In this document: positions 9,775-18,742 of the stretch, piece by piece | How positions within the stretch are numbered: position 1 is the first letter of the stretch | Layout of the letters: every line of letters starts with the position of its first letter | NCBI RefSeq assembly: GCF_007746795.1 | Contig: NZ_CP036343.1 | Location: forward strand, 6,710,357-6,774,356 | Length of the DNA stretch: 64,000 bases | Direction: 5' to 3' | Source of the DNA: Gimesia algae | GTDB lineage: Bacteria; Planctomycetota; Planctomycetia; Planctomycetales; Planctomycetaceae | Notes under the pieces: model-generated | What the model saw: the letters and a program-made list of their open reading frames with translations, nothing else | Database searches by the model: none | What the model was told of the DNA's origin: nothing | Position numbers and translations under genes: made by a program

Positions 9775-11223
9775 TTACAGTTTAATTCGAGCTGGCTCTG
9801 CCTCTTCTTCCAGGGGTATCTTTCTGATCGGTTCACCAAAACCTTCCAGTTGCAAGCGTCCCGGCGGTTCCAGTTCGCGAGGTACCTCGGCTGCGTTGGC
9901 GGGTGCTTTCACAGGAGCTGGTTCGGATTTTCCAAATCCAGGCAGACCAGGCAGAAAAGATCTGGCTGGTTCAGGCTGTTCGGTGACCTGCTTTTTCGGT
10001 GTCGCATAATTCGCCCAGAGATGGCTGGTGTTTTCTCGCCCGAGTTCTGCCAGTAACTCTCGGGCCTGATTGGCAAACGGCGAAGTGGGGTAATGTTCAA
10101 TCAACAGGTTACAATAAATGGCTGCCGATTTGGGTTTACTGCGACGCATCCAGTATTGCACCGTTTCCCACTCTCGCTTCGCTTTAGCCTGTTCGATTTT
10201 TTTCAGCTCTTCCTTAAGACGGGCCTGCTGGGCTTCCGGGAAGAGTCTGAGTGTCGTCTCTTTCAGTTCTCCCGCATCTTTCAACACGGTGGCATCATAG
10301 GCGGGTCCCTGATACGACATCAGTTTCACATGTGTTCCGAGCATGAAGGCATCTTTCAGATGCGGACTTTTGGGATATTCTTCCCGCAGCAGGCTGAATG
10401 TCCGGTCGGCGTCCATGTAGCGACCTTTTTTCAGATAGTAACTGGCGGTCAGCATCAGGGAATCATCAGCAAGGGGGCCAGTCGGATCGTGCAACCAGAT
10501 CGATTTAAGCGCTTCCAGTGCCCTGTTTTCAGTATCAAACACAGGTCGGCTGCGGTCAAACAGATTCGGCAGTAATGCCCAGCGTGATTTTCGATCTTTG
10601 CCGTCAGAGGGAATCTCCGGAGTCTCAGAGCCGGGTTTTTCCAGATTGACCTGCTCGATTTCACTCCCTTTGACGATAGTCGGTTCCTGCAGCCAGTAAC
10701 GGGCTATCGTAAACATTCTTTTGGTTGTCTGATCCAGATGGCGCGTCGAGGGAAAATCGACCAGTAACTGATCATAGCTGTCTTGTGCCCAGGAATATTT
10801 TTTTTGTGCAAATTGAGATTCTGCCACCATGAACTGGGCATCTTCTTTGATAGGATCGTTCTTAAACCTTTTGACGATCGCCTTGAATTCTTTTTCAGCT
10901 GCTTTGTAATCCTGCGCTTTGAATGTTGCATTTGCCTTCTGATATTCGGCGGCACCGACTGAGGGCTCGAAGAAATTTGACTCTTTCTTTTTTTCCCACA
11001 TTGCGGTCTGCATGATTCGCTGCATCGGGCCCCGCACTCCCTCGATCGAAGGGTTATCGGTCTCGCTCTTTTTAGACCATGGCGGTTTCATCGCGGAAAA
11101 ATCCGAAGCGCGATCACCAAACATGGCGCAACCCGAAACCAGGCCACAGACCATCATTGCTGAAGTGAGCAAAATGAATCGAGGCAGGTTTGAAGTGTGA
11201 TATTGTATGTCTGAAGTGGACAT
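9775..11223 (-). CDS. BamD-like outer-membrane assembly TPR lipoprotein
   Basis: A 482-residue lipoprotein. I prefer the ATG at 11223 to that at 11229 because an AGGG element is six bases upstream of it. The signal sequence ends in a lipobox at Cys32. TPR-like repeats follow (YQKANATFKAQDYKAAEKEF, AESQFAQKKYSWAQDSYDQL, ASYYLKKGRYMDADRTF, KSAAIYCNLLIEHYPTSPFA), matching the BamD/YfiO layout but with long inserts, and the C-terminus is Pro/Glu-rich. BamD is a scaffold of the beta-barrel assembly machine. The gene is about twice the length of proteobacterial BamD, so the name is by domain, not proven orthology. Upstream is recO (about 38 bases) and downstream lptE. Confidence 0.82.
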   Translation of the reverse strand: MSTSDIQYHTSNLPRFILLTSAMMVCGLVSGCAMFGDRASDFSAMKPPWSKKSETDNPSIEGVRGPMQRIMQTAMWEKKKESNFFEPSVGAAEYQKANATFKAQDYKAAEKEFKAIVKRFKNDPIKEDAQFMVAESQFAQKKYSWAQDSYDQLLVDFPSTRHLDQTTKRMFTIARYWLQEPTIVKGSEIEQVNLEKPGSETPEIPSDGKDRKSRWALLPNLFDRSRPVFDTENRALEALKSIWLHDPTGPLADDSLMLTASYYLKKGRYMDADRTFSLLREEYPKSPHLKDAFMLGTHVKLMSYQGPAYDATVLKDAGELKETTLRLFPEAQQARLKEELKKIEQAKAKREWETVQYWMRRSKPKSAAIYCNLLIEHYPTSPFANQARELLAELGRENTSHLWANYATPKKQVTEQPEPARSFLPGLPGFGKSEPAPVKAPANAAEVPRELEPPGRLQLEGFGEPIRKIPLEEEAEPARIKL

Positions 11224-11260
11224 GGTCATCCCTGACTTCCACCCGGGGGAATTGATGTGA

Positions 11261-12007
11261 TTATAATTGAAGGTAGGGCGCCATTTTGGGGCGGCGTCCC
11301 AGGATATGAGACATGGTTGTTGACAGTAGTTGTCGAATTTCTCGTTGCTGCTGAAGGGATAGGTTTAATCGCTGGGAAAGTAAAGTATTCTCGTCGGACA
11401 GCTTCTGCAAGATTGTAATCGTGCCACGGGAAACGCGTACGTTGCCATGTCGCTGTTGTTCACAATCCTGACAATACAGCCCGCCATTACCGGCATCATA
11501 CAGATACGATTCCGACGGCCCGAGTTCTCGACTGCATCCTGCACAGTATTCGAACTGAGGTAACTGACCGATTTCTTCTAAAATGGTTAACTCGAATTTT
11601 ATCAACGATTTCTGAAAATCATCGTGTTCCTGTAAGTGTCGTAAAACTTCACAAGCCGCATCGTAGAGCTCCGGATGAGGATCATATTCCTCAGTCAAAG
11701 CATCCAGTAATTCGGCAATGTAATAGCCCACATACAGGTTGGATAGATTTCCAGGATAAGGGCGAAAACGATTTACCAGCTGAGCTTCGGTTAAAATATC
11801 AAGCCCGCCGGAAGATTTTCGGATGAAGACTATCCGACATGTGGCTAACAAGTCAATAGCAGCCTCAAACGAGCTTTTCAGCCTTTTTGCACCTTTCGCC
11901 AACGCTGCAGTCTTCCCAAAATCTCGGGTAAACCAGGTGATCACTTTACTGGATTCGCTGAAATCAGCCAGCCGAATCACAACACCTTCGGTTTTTTCAT
12001 TGGACAT
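11261..12007 (-). CDS. recO: DNA repair protein RecO
   Basis: A 248-residue RecO counted from the ATG at 12007, where the OB-fold sequence MSNEKTEGVVIRLADFSE begins; the open frame extends to 12160 but the extra 51 residues look unlike the family. The protein has the OB domain (about 1-80), the helical middle with NLYVGYYIAELLDALTEE, and a four-cysteine zinc site (CAGC ... CQDC, about residues 152-178). RecO loads RecA on SSB-coated DNA together with RecR. First visible gene of the leftward operon that continues with the BamD-like and lptE genes. No strong Shine-Dalgarno is seen before 12007. Confidence 0.93.
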   Translation of the reverse strand: MSNEKTEGVVIRLADFSESSKVITWFTRDFGKTAALAKGAKRLKSSFEAAIDLLATCRIVFIRKSSGGLDILTEAQLVNRFRPYPGNLSNLYVGYYIAELLDALTEEYDPHPELYDAACEVLRHLQEHDDFQKSLIKFELTILEEIGQLPQFEYCAGCSRELGPSESYLYDAGNGGLYCQDCEQQRHGNVRVSRGTITILQKLSDENTLLSQRLNLSLQQQREIRQLLSTTMSHILGRRPKMAPYLQL

Positions 12008-12179
12008 GGACGGAACCAGATTACACGGCGTGAGTCCAACTGGCTTGTCCTGTCCCGGTAGTGGAATCAGAAACCTGCCTGAAGTTGAATGTAGGGAAAG
12101 AATGAATTTTAGGAAGTGCCCCGGCGTTCTGAAAAGGAGAATCGGGAATATTTCCGGCAAGCAAAGGGGAAATAAAAAT

Positions 12180-12203
12180 AGCCTGCGAAATTATTCGCAG
12201 GCT
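12180..12203 (-). terminator. Rho-independent terminator of the 12345-12653 gene
   Basis: Perfect stem AGCCTGCGAA / TTCGCAGGCT around ATTA; on the minus strand it is followed by ATTTTTATTT. It lies downstream of the small secreted protein gene read leftward. Confidence 0.7.
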
Positions 12204-12344
12204 GAATTGTTGCACAAAGGCAACCAGCGCTCAATTGGAGACACACTTTTGAATACAAAGCGCGTAAACCTTCAGGAGGCCCGAAAGGATCCTATGCGAG
12301 ATCCTTTATTTCAGACAGACGCAGAATGAGCCTGCCGGTATTTC

Positions 12345-12653
12345 TTAAAAGACGTCCAGAAAGAAATGATTGCCTTTATGATAAGGACGATCACTGGGGT
12401 AGAAATTATGCCAGTCTTTGTTGTAGACAGGAATTCTTCTGTTTTCCGGATAGCGATAGTAGAGGTTATCGTAGCTACCCTGTGGTCTCTGGAAGTTCTG
12501 GGGATAATAAACATAAGGGTAGTGGTAAAAACGATTCCAGTCAGTAGGTTGTCCACGACCAGCCGCCAAAGCATCGGAAGGCGAAAAGGTAGACGTGGCC
12601 AACCCAACCACAAACAGGAACAACCCTGCGAGCATGAGACGCCGCACCATCAT
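12345..12653 (-). CDS. Small secreted Tyr/Pro-rich protein of unknown function
   Basis: A 102-residue protein with a clear signal peptide (residues 1 to about 31, ending ALA-A). The mature part is short and unusually rich in Tyr, Pro, Asn and Arg (NRFYHYPYVYYPQNFQRP), with no cysteines. I do not recognise a named family, though such small Tyr/Pro-rich secreted proteins are common in planctomycetes. A terminator lies 140 bases downstream and the start is followed upstream by a GGAGAG-type Shine-Dalgarno (near 12660), which supports a real, single-gene unit. Confidence 0.7.
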   Translation of the reverse strand: MMVRRLMLAGLFLFVVGLATSTFSPSDALAAGRGQPTDWNRFYHYPYVYYPQNFQRPQGSYDNLYYRYPENRRIPVYNKDWHNFYPSDRPYHKGNHFFLDVF

Positions 12654-12869
12654 AGTTCTCTCCTTGCCAGTCAGTAGAAAAAAGCGATCAGTCCAGTCTG
12701 GACTGCCCTTAGAATATCAACAGATGGAACTCCTGAAACAACAGGATTCCACTGTATTCATCGGCCCGGAGAGCGGCGGCACAACAGGAAACTTCTGCAT
12801 AAACGGATTAATCGTCGTAATTCAACCTGGTCACCTGTATTAGAACCGTGATTGGTCGCTGGCTCGGTC

Positions 12870-13637
12870 TTAAACAAGCCATGCTGTCGAGATGCCTTCC
12901 ATGATCCAGCGGTCCAGAATGCGGAACAACTCTGTATCTTGAGTGGTTTCCGTTTTCAGAGAATTAACAGTTTGGATATCTGCCCCTGTGGTCTCCCACA
13001 TGCGGCTCAACCACTGTGCAGAAAGTTTGCTGTCAGAATGATTTGTGGAACGGCGGTCGAGGAGCACCCGGTTTGCCTTCAGACTGGCACCGGATGTTTT
13101 CTGAAAATCTTTATCACTGAACCTTCCGTTCAACAGAGCGGCACCGGCAAAAAAGCGGGGGGCTTTCAGTAACAGCTTTGTAGCCATCGAACAGCCATTT
13201 ACAGTCCCTGCCAGATAGATTCGATCTTCATGGATATTCAGTACTTTACGCAGTTCCAGGACTGTTTTTTGAATGCTTTCCACGAACTGGGCGGCAAACA
13301 GATGACTGTCGGGCCAGTGATACCCGTTCTCCGGTGCTGCAGGATCGATGGCAGGCGCACGAAAGGAAAGCCCCAGATAATTTCGCAGGCTGATTTGAGG
13401 CATGATATGATGCAGATCATGCTCTGATCCCCCGTCCGGGTGCAGCCAGATCACCAGGGGATAGGCATAACCCGGCTCATAATGCTCGGGGCGAAACAGC
13501 GAAATATTTTTGAGAGGCAGTTGTAACGGTGTTTCCGTATCGCCCTGCATACCCAGGATTCTGTTTTCAGCCGGCGACTGCAATTGCTCGGCATTCATTA
13601 CCTGTTCAATCCATTTAAGACGCTGCGTAAAATCCAT
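12870..13637 (-). CDS. Alpha/beta-hydrolase-fold protein, probably a pseudo-esterase
   Basis: A 255-residue protein with the layout of phospholipase/carboxylesterase (Abhydrolase_2-like) enzymes: PLVIWLHPDGGSEHD (about 60-74, the oxyanion-hole region), a SIQKTVLELRKVLNIHEDRIYLAG helix-strand, then the nucleophile elbow. At the elbow, residues 144-148 read GTVNG, so Asn147 stands where the catalytic Ser is expected, and no candidate catalytic His is obvious near the C-terminus. I infer loss of hydrolase activity, possibly with retained binding. No signal peptide is seen. It is followed by the amidase gene in the same direction at 13700-14449, which would be upstream of it. Confidence 0.75.
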   Translation of the reverse strand: MDFTQRLKWIEQVMNAEQLQSPAENRILGMQGDTETPLQLPLKNISLFRPEHYEPGYAYPLVIWLHPDGGSEHDLHHIMPQISLRNYLGLSFRAPAIDPAAPENGYHWPDSHLFAAQFVESIQKTVLELRKVLNIHEDRIYLAGTVNGCSMATKLLLKAPRFFAGAALLNGRFSDKDFQKTSGASLKANRVLLDRRSTNHSDSKLSAQWLSRMWETTGADIQTVNSLKTETTQDTELFRILDRWIMEGISTAWLV

Positions 13638-13699
13638 TGTCAGTCTGCTTTCGAAGAGTAAATCAGGGGGTAGTCTTAAATGTGGGGGATGTTTCAGTT

Positions 13700-14449
13700 T
13701 TATTTCTGGTAAGCCAGTTCCATTTTTGAGGCAGGATTCGTCCCGGCAGGGCTGGTTGCACCATAAACGGGAAGATCAACGGCTGAAGCCACTTCGCTCA
13801 TCGGGAAGTATTTACCCGGGCAGGCAGTCGCTTTGACATCGCGGTGCCCCTGTACGTGATCACTGGTAATGTTGTATTCCGCTTTGAGAACACCCACCAG
13901 TTTTTTCACAGCAGCCAGCTGCGCATCGGTGGGGGGCTCATTTTCGAAGTTCCCAACCAGACAGATTCCAATTCCGTGCTGGTTATATTTGTTATTTCCG
14001 GCATGGGCACCATGCATCTGCTCGCGCCAGCGGAACGTAGATTCGATCGCGCCATCGGGCATTCCGTTGCCGTTACCAATCACAAAGTGATAACCAATGC
14101 CCAGCCAGGAATTACCCGATTTATCTTTTTTCTTGCTGTGCAAGTCATGGATACTTTCCACACTGCCGGTTGAGGACGCGGTATGATGAATCACAATGTA
14201 CTCCCAGTCGCGGACTTCCGCCTCTGGTTTCCAGGGATTTTGTGGCTCGATTGCCAGTGGTTCAACAGCAATTGTAGGAGGTGTGGTAAATAACGGCGCA
14301 CCGGGTACAGGTTTCGCGACCTGTGGTGAGTATTGGGGAGCCGGTGTTGGAGAATTGATCGCCACAGGAGGTAAGGAGTTCCGCTGAGCGCATCCTGAGA
14401 TTTCAAAGGCCGGCAGCATCGCGACACAACACATTATGATGCCCTTCAT
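13700..14449 (-). CDS. N-acetylmuramoyl-L-alanine amidase (Amidase_2/PGRP), lipoprotein
   Basis: A 249-residue amidase from the ATG at 14449, which has a GGGAGGG Shine-Dalgarno; the longer reading to 14485 lacks one. A lipobox (EISGC, Cys20) follows a short hydrophobic signal, then a Pro-rich linker, then the amidase domain (about 82-215). Zinc ligands are visible: His88/His89 in VIHHTASST, His in HVQGHRD, and Cys in ACPGKYFP, as in the Amidase_2/PGRP fold. It would cleave the MurNAc-L-Ala bond of peptidoglycan or its fragments in the periplasm, which fits the presence of peptidoglycan in planctomycetes. It is probably co-directional with the pseudo-hydrolase gene downstream. Confidence 0.9.
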   Translation of the reverse strand: MKGIIMCCVAMLPAFEISGCAQRNSLPPVAINSPTPAPQYSPQVAKPVPGAPLFTTPPTIAVEPLAIEPQNPWKPEAEVRDWEYIVIHHTASSTGSVESIHDLHSKKKDKSGNSWLGIGYHFVIGNGNGMPDGAIESTFRWREQMHGAHAGNNKYNQHGIGICLVGNFENEPPTDAQLAAVKKLVGVLKAEYNITSDHVQGHRDVKATACPGKYFPMSEVASAVDLPVYGATSPAGTNPASKMELAYQK

Positions 14450-14858
14450 ATTGCTGCCCTCCCTGACAGCGAACCTGCAGATCAACTCATTTGAAAAAGG
14501 AAACGAAAGAATTTGAATCTAGATGATAGATACTTTAAGTCGGGACTGTAATTCCGAGCCGTTTTTGTGTCAATGCGGGGAGTGCTGGTGCTTTGAGCGG
14601 TGCGACATCGGCGACAGAAAAACTTGAATCAGACGACTCAGAAATTAGAAAATACTCCTTATTTACCCTAAACCCGGGACGCAACCTCACCCTGTTTGAA
14701 CCAATTTATCCATTTTGCGCAACACACACGATTTTGAGCAAAAAAACGAGTTCCAAAATTTAGGACTCAACCTGGTCTCTCAATCAGCCGAAAGCGTGCG
14801 GCATTGGGCATGAAACTATCGCCGTAACTAACCGGAATGTCAGGCGTTACCGTGGATG
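14450..14858. other. Intergenic region without a recognisable gene
   Basis: About 410 bases between the amidase start and the end of the DUF2063 gene. Sequence near 14640-14760 is AT-rich. I see no open frame with coding character, no tRNA and no strong terminator. Confidence 0.4.
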
Positions 14859-15749
14859 TCAGTTCTTGGCTCGAATGACATCTGTGAAATAGGCTGACTC
14901 AGTCCATTGCTTGAACCAGACATGCAACTGTCCTGCCAACTGGTCTGCTTCCATGAGCCCGGCTTCAGCAAAGTCGTGGATTGCCTCACCGACTTTTTTA
15001 CCCTGCTGCAGACGGGAGAGCAGAAAAAATTCTGCTTCGGAAATCGCAGCGCGACGCACAATATAATCCCGGCGTGTGATCGCGAGACAGGTGGTCTTGG
15101 GATCCGGAATGGCAGGTGTCTCTCCACGTTTGGTGCTGGTGATGAATTCCTGAACTGGAAACTGCAACTTCAGTAACCGAAAACAGGGGGCCAACTGTAA
15201 GACCAGATCGGGCCACACCTCCGGAGTAACTGTATTCAAGGTCTCGGCTGTCAAAAGTGCCTGCTTTTCGATCCCGGGGCCGTCAAAAACTTCACTGTAA
15301 ACGCGTTCCAGCGTCGCCAGTTCGATCAGAAAATCAGTCCAGTCAGGTGTACCTGCATTCGACTGCGGTTCTGGTCGACTCTCCTCCATAAAGCGGGGAA
15401 ATCGTGCCCCCAGTTCCCCGAGTGTATAACTGGCAGGAGGATACTTCTGTAAATATTGCATGCTGAACGCACCAAAGGCTGCGGTCCCCATCGCAGCAAC
15501 CAGGGCTGCATATTCCTCACTGAGACATTCCAGCAGCCGCGCATAGTAGGCATTCGCATAAATACCGATGCGCTCCTGGCTCGTCTGTTGGCTGGATCGG
15601 GTAATCACCGATTCCAACTGGTCGTCTGTCAGCGGTATCTCGCGTTGTGCCTCTTCCGAAGCGATTCCCGCTTCAATGCCGCCGGGCGCGCTGATCACCG
15701 TCTGCATCCAACGCTGTATCTGATCCAGTTTACGTTCCTGTCGGTTCAT
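14859..15749 (-). CDS. bufC: DUF2063 (HvfC/BufC-type) partner protein of the bufferin operon
   Basis: A 296-residue protein. The N-terminal part (about 10-115) has the DUF2063 pattern: [12 protein letters not shown], then [29 protein letters not shown] and [26 protein letters not shown]. The C-terminal half carries the region found in BufC/MbnC-like partners ([17 protein letters not shown] ... [23 protein letters not shown]). In characterised systems such partners bind the precursor peptide and work with a DUF692 iron oxidase that changes cysteines into thiooxazole- or oxazolone-type groups. The start ATG overlaps the stop of the DUF692 gene by four bases, so translation is coupled and the two should form a complex. 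Confidence 0.85.
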   Translation of the reverse strand: MNRQERKLDQIQRWMQTVISAPGGIEAGIASEEAQREIPLTDDQLESVITRSSQQTSQERIGIYANAYYARLLECLSEEYAALVAAMGTAAFGAFSMQYLQKYPPASYTLGELGARFPRFMEESRPEPQSNAGTPDWTDFLIELATLERVYSEVFDGPGIEKQALLTAETLNTVTPEVWPDLVLQLAPCFRLLKLQFPVQEFITSTKRGETPAIPDPKTTCLAITRRDYIVRRAAISEAEFFLLSRLQQGKKVGEAIHDFAEAGLMEADQLAGQLHVWFKQWTESAYFTDVIRAKN

Positions 15750-16684
15750 TCGACTTCCGCTACGATAAATGATGCTGGATGCGGAATGGCCCGCGAATCA
15801 ACATGGATCGTCTCTGCTTCTGCTTTAGCTTCTTTCGGCTTCGGAAGATTTTCATCCATGTACTGACGGGCTTTTAATACTTCCTGATGTACCACCGGGA
15901 ACGGAGGAATCTCAGCATCCCATTCCAGGAGTGTTGCTACTCCCCCGGTGCGCTGGTGCAGTAAGCGAAACAGATTCCAGACCGGATCGACCACATGGCC
16001 GTCATGGGTATCAATCAGGTGAGTTCCACAGTTGGTATGTCCGGCCAGATGACACTGCACAACCCGTTCTGCAGGAATGGATTCCACATAAGCGACCGGA
16101 TCAAATTCATGATTCACACTGGAGACATAGACGTTATTCACATCCAGCAGTAAACCGCAGTCTGCTTCTTCAGCCATACGACAGACGAACTCTGACTCGC
16201 TCATTGTCGAATCCTGAAATTCGAGATAGCTGCTGGGGTTCTCCAGGACCAGTGGTCGTTCGAGGATGTCCTGCACAATTCGAATCCGTTCAACCAGATG
16301 GGAAAGTGTCGCTTCACTATAGGGAATGGGGAGTAGATCATGTGAATTGAGGCCGGCTACACCGGTCCAGCAGACATGATCGGAAATCCAGCGTGCATTG
16401 ATACCTTCCGCCAGCAGTTTCAGTTTTTTCAGATAGTCACGGTTCAACGGGTCAGTACTGCCGATTGACAGTGAGACGCCATGCATGACGATCGGATAAC
16501 GTTCCGCAATCTGTTCCAGCACGGCACGCGGGCGGCCGGCAGAGTCCATGAAGTTTTCGGAAATAATCTCGAACCAGTCTACTTCTGGCTGTTGTTCCAG
16601 AATATGGGAGAAGTGAACGGTCCGCAGACCAACTCCCAGCCCCAGATTCTCATGTCCCAGACGTGGATTCTGCATGGATCTCAA
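15746..16684 (-). CDS. bufB: DUF692 multinuclear iron oxidase (BufB/MbnB family)
   Basis: A 312-residue DUF692/UPF0276 protein with a TIM-barrel fold and a two- or three-iron site that oxidises cysteine residues in a RiPP precursor. Metal-ligand blocks are seen in order: [80 protein letters not shown] and [14 protein letters not shown]. All expected His, Asp, Glu and Asn positions of the family appear present. It sits between a Cys-rich Tat lipoprotein gene and the DUF2063 gene, the order of bufferin-type operons that bind copper. The start ATG follows the precursor by about 125 bases with a hairpin in between. Confidence 0.9.
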   Translation of the reverse strand: MRSMQNPRLGHENLGLGVGLRTVHFSHILEQQPEVDWFEIISENFMDSAGRPRAVLEQIAERYPIVMHGVSLSIGSTDPLNRDYLKKLKLLAEGINARWISDHVCWTGVAGLNSHDLLPIPYSEATLSHLVERIRIVQDILERPLVLENPSSYLEFQDSTMSESEFVCRMAEEADCGLLLDVNNVYVSSVNHEFDPVAYVESIPAERVVQCHLAGHTNCGTHLIDTHDGHVVDPVWNLFRLLHQRTGGVATLLEWDAEIPPFPVVHQEVLKARQYMDENLPKPKEAKAEAETIHVDSRAIPHPASFIVAEVE

Positions 16685-16749
16685 CTTTCGTTCCTTGAGA
16701 TGAAAAAGGACTTGCAGGAGTGTCGTTATTTCAGGTCATCACACAAAGC

Positions 16750-16782
16750 GGGCTCCTCATCAAACTGATTGAAAAGGAGCCC
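16750..16782 (-). terminator. Intercistronic hairpin between precursor gene and bufB
   Basis: GGGCTCCT (16750-16757) pairs with AGGAGCCC (16775-16782). On the minus strand it lies directly after the Cys-rich precursor gene and is followed by a weak T-containing stretch. In RiPP operons such hairpins often let the precursor be made in excess of its enzymes; whether this one ends transcription or protects mRNA is not decided by sequence. Confidence 0.55.
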
Positions 16783-16808
16783 GACTTCCCAGTCTCAAGA
16801 ATGACTCT

Positions 16809-17342
16809 TTAATTTTTTTTAGGTTCTGGTGCAGGACCGACTTTCTTACCCGCTTTTTCCATAGCTTTCTCGAATTCGGCTCGTGCGAGTTTCCAGGCCT
16901 CAGGCATCAGAGGTATGTGGCAGCCTCCTTTACCTTTACACGAATTCATGCCGGGATTGCTGCCACAGCCGCCCTGCCCTTTACATTCGTTTTCACCCGA
17001 GCAACTGTGTTCTGCAACGGAAGCACAAGCTCCGAGACCGGCACATTCATTTTCAGTACCGGCATGTTTGCCTTTGCAGGTATTCAAACCGCGGCAGACA
17101 TGTGGTTCTTTCATCAGCAGGCTGACATCTTTATCACTGGTCTCGGCTCCTCCTTCAGCAGCGTGATCATGATCGTCGTGTTCATCGGCAGCAGTGCTAC
17201 CGGCTTCTGCATCAGTGGCTGGTTTTGCAGGTGCAGGTGGTGCAGCAGGCTGGCAGCCCGTCATAGAACCTGCCACCACTCCCCCAAAAGCAGCAAAGGT
17301 CAGTCGATTAAAATCGCGTCGATTCATTTCTGGACGTTTCAT
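16809..17342 (-). CDS. Cys-rich Tat lipoprotein, putative bufferin-type RiPP precursor
   Basis: A 177-residue protein. The start ATG at 17342 has a GAGG Shine-Dalgarno at good distance. Residues 7-30 are a twin-arginine signal (NRRDFNRLTF) ending in a lipobox (MTGC), so it should be exported folded and lipid-anchored. An Ala/Pro linker and a His/Asp stretch (HDDHDH) follow. The core has nine more cysteines in repeated C-x-G or G-x-C settings (CRGLNTC, ECAGLGAC, SCSGENEC, GGCGS, SCKGKGGC). This resembles Cys-rich substrates of DUF692 oxidases, and it is the first gene of an operon with the DUF692 and DUF2063 genes. I infer a modified, probably copper-binding lipoprotein. The modification and the metal are not shown by sequence. 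Confidence 0.78.
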   Translation of the reverse strand: MKRPEMNRRDFNRLTFAAFGGVVAGSMTGCQPAAPPAPAKPATDAEAGSTAADEHDDHDHAAEGGAETSDKDVSLLMKEPHVCRGLNTCKGKHAGTENECAGLGACASVAEHSCSGENECKGQGGCGSNPGMNSCKGKGGCHIPLMPEAWKLARAEFEKAMEKAGKKVGPAPEPKKN

Positions 17343-17675
17343 GGAATACCTCGGAGTTTCTATATGGCTAAAAGATGTAACATCAAACTGTGAGTTAGTT
17401 CAGACTAATCAGAATTCATTACCCATTCTGTGAGTTATCTCACATTTCAACTCAGAATTAAACTGATGAGTCTGGTTTTCAATAATTATTTGAACTTCTT
17501 TTCCATGATCAGTTCCTGATTCTTCTACCTCATATCAATGGAATTTCATCAAGGATGTCCGTCTGAAACCAGCATGTTGTACGCTGGTGTAAGCCAGCTC
17601 ACAGATTCTATTCCTGAAAAGTTCGATACTCATTTCAGACAAATTGATCTACTCGGTTTCACGGAGGAAAAGACG
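17343..17675. promoter_or_regulatory. Divergent regulatory region with CRP/FNR-like box and repeated elements
   Basis: About 330 bases between the divergent precursor gene and the DUF547 gene. A perfect palindrome TGTGAG-TTAT-CTCACA is at 17429-17444, equal to the CRP/FNR-type pattern TGTGA-N6-TCACA. The decamer CTGTGAGTTA occurs twice (17388-17397 and 17428-17437), exactly 40 bases apart. ATTCATTACCCAT is at 17414-17426 and recurs near 20705. These suggest a regulated promoter for the bufferin operon. Confidence 0.55.
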
Positions 17676-18512
17676 ATGCTGCAAGCAACAAGACCCGCTC
17701 GGAGATTCTTTATACTTCTCATTTTATCATTCACGCTGACAGCACAACTGCAGCTTGACGCCGCTGAACCCTTGGAAAAACACTGGCCAGTCAATCAACA
17801 GATCCCGCTATCTCAAATTGATCATAGTGCACTGGATCGTCTGCTACGCAAATATGTTGATGTTCGGGGACTCGTCAATTACAAGGCGTGGAAAGCTACC
17901 CTGGAAGATCGGCAGGCGCTGCAGAATTATTTGAAACATTTGAGCCAGGCTGATCCCAACCAGCCAACGACTCAATCTGTGAAACTGGCATTCTGGATTA
18001 ATGCTTACACTGCAGTGACACTCGAAGGAATCCTGCAGGTCTATCCAACTTCGAGCATTCGCAATCATACTGCGGAGGTGTTTGGATATAATATCTGGGA
18101 TGATCTGCCTCTGATTGTGGGGCGAAAAAACTATCGTTTAAACCAAATAGAACACGAAATCTTACGTAAGAGTAATGAACCTTGAATCCATTTTGCGATC
18201 GTTTGTGCTTCGAAGAGTTGTCCCAGACTCCTCAACGAAGTCTCTACGGCAGATAAAGTAGGCTCTCAACTGACCGAAAATACAGTTGACTCCTTTAAAC
18301 AGCCAGACAATTTCCGTGTAAACCCTTCCACTAATACCATTTATCTCAATTCGATATTGAATTGGTTCGCAACCGATTTTAGACAAGAAAAATCTCACCA
18401 ACTCCTTTATATCTCCCGGTTTGTGACGGACGCCTCGCATGTCATGCTGATCACCTCTGAGGTCAGCGTGAAATATCTGGATTATAACTGGAACCTTAAC
18501 TCCCAGCCGTGA
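17676..18512 (+). pseudogene. DUF547 family protein interrupted by one in-frame TGA
   Basis: From the ATG at 17676 (GGAGG Shine-Dalgarno eight bases upstream) a signal-peptide-bearing DUF547 protein is encoded: residues 1-28 signal, then KLAFWINAYTAVTLEGIL, a WDDLPLIVGRKNYRLNQIEHEILR block, and a stop at codon 170 (TGA, 18183-18185). Reading on in the same frame gives the rest of the domain: IHFAIVCASKSCPRL, then YLNSILNWFATDF and SVKYLDYNWNLN, to a second stop at 18512. In the family the interrupted position is normally Arg before IHFA, so a CGA or AGA to TGA change explains it. No frameshift is needed. It is either a recent nonsense pseudogene, a sequencing error or a readthrough case. DUF547 function is unknown. 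Confidence 0.8.
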
Positions 18513-18742
18513 ATCAGTTAGCGCTGGGACGCTGAGGGATATACCCTACAGCCTGCTGTCAACTCAGAGAACTTAAACAGACTACAAAATATCCATCGGT
18601 AAATTGCGATCTCAATTCGTCATAAACCACATATCAATTACAAAAATCTGAACCAGAATAATCCTGCAAACTGAACAGACCATCAAATATTACCGATATG
18701 TAAAGCGTGTAGGACCTCTGGAATTTATCATAAGGAACAGTT

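Noticed and set aside
18183-18185. TGA as a selenocysteine codon in the DUF547 gene
   Set aside because: The position is normally Arg, not Cys, and no SECIS-like hairpin is evident just downstream, so a nonsense change is more likely.
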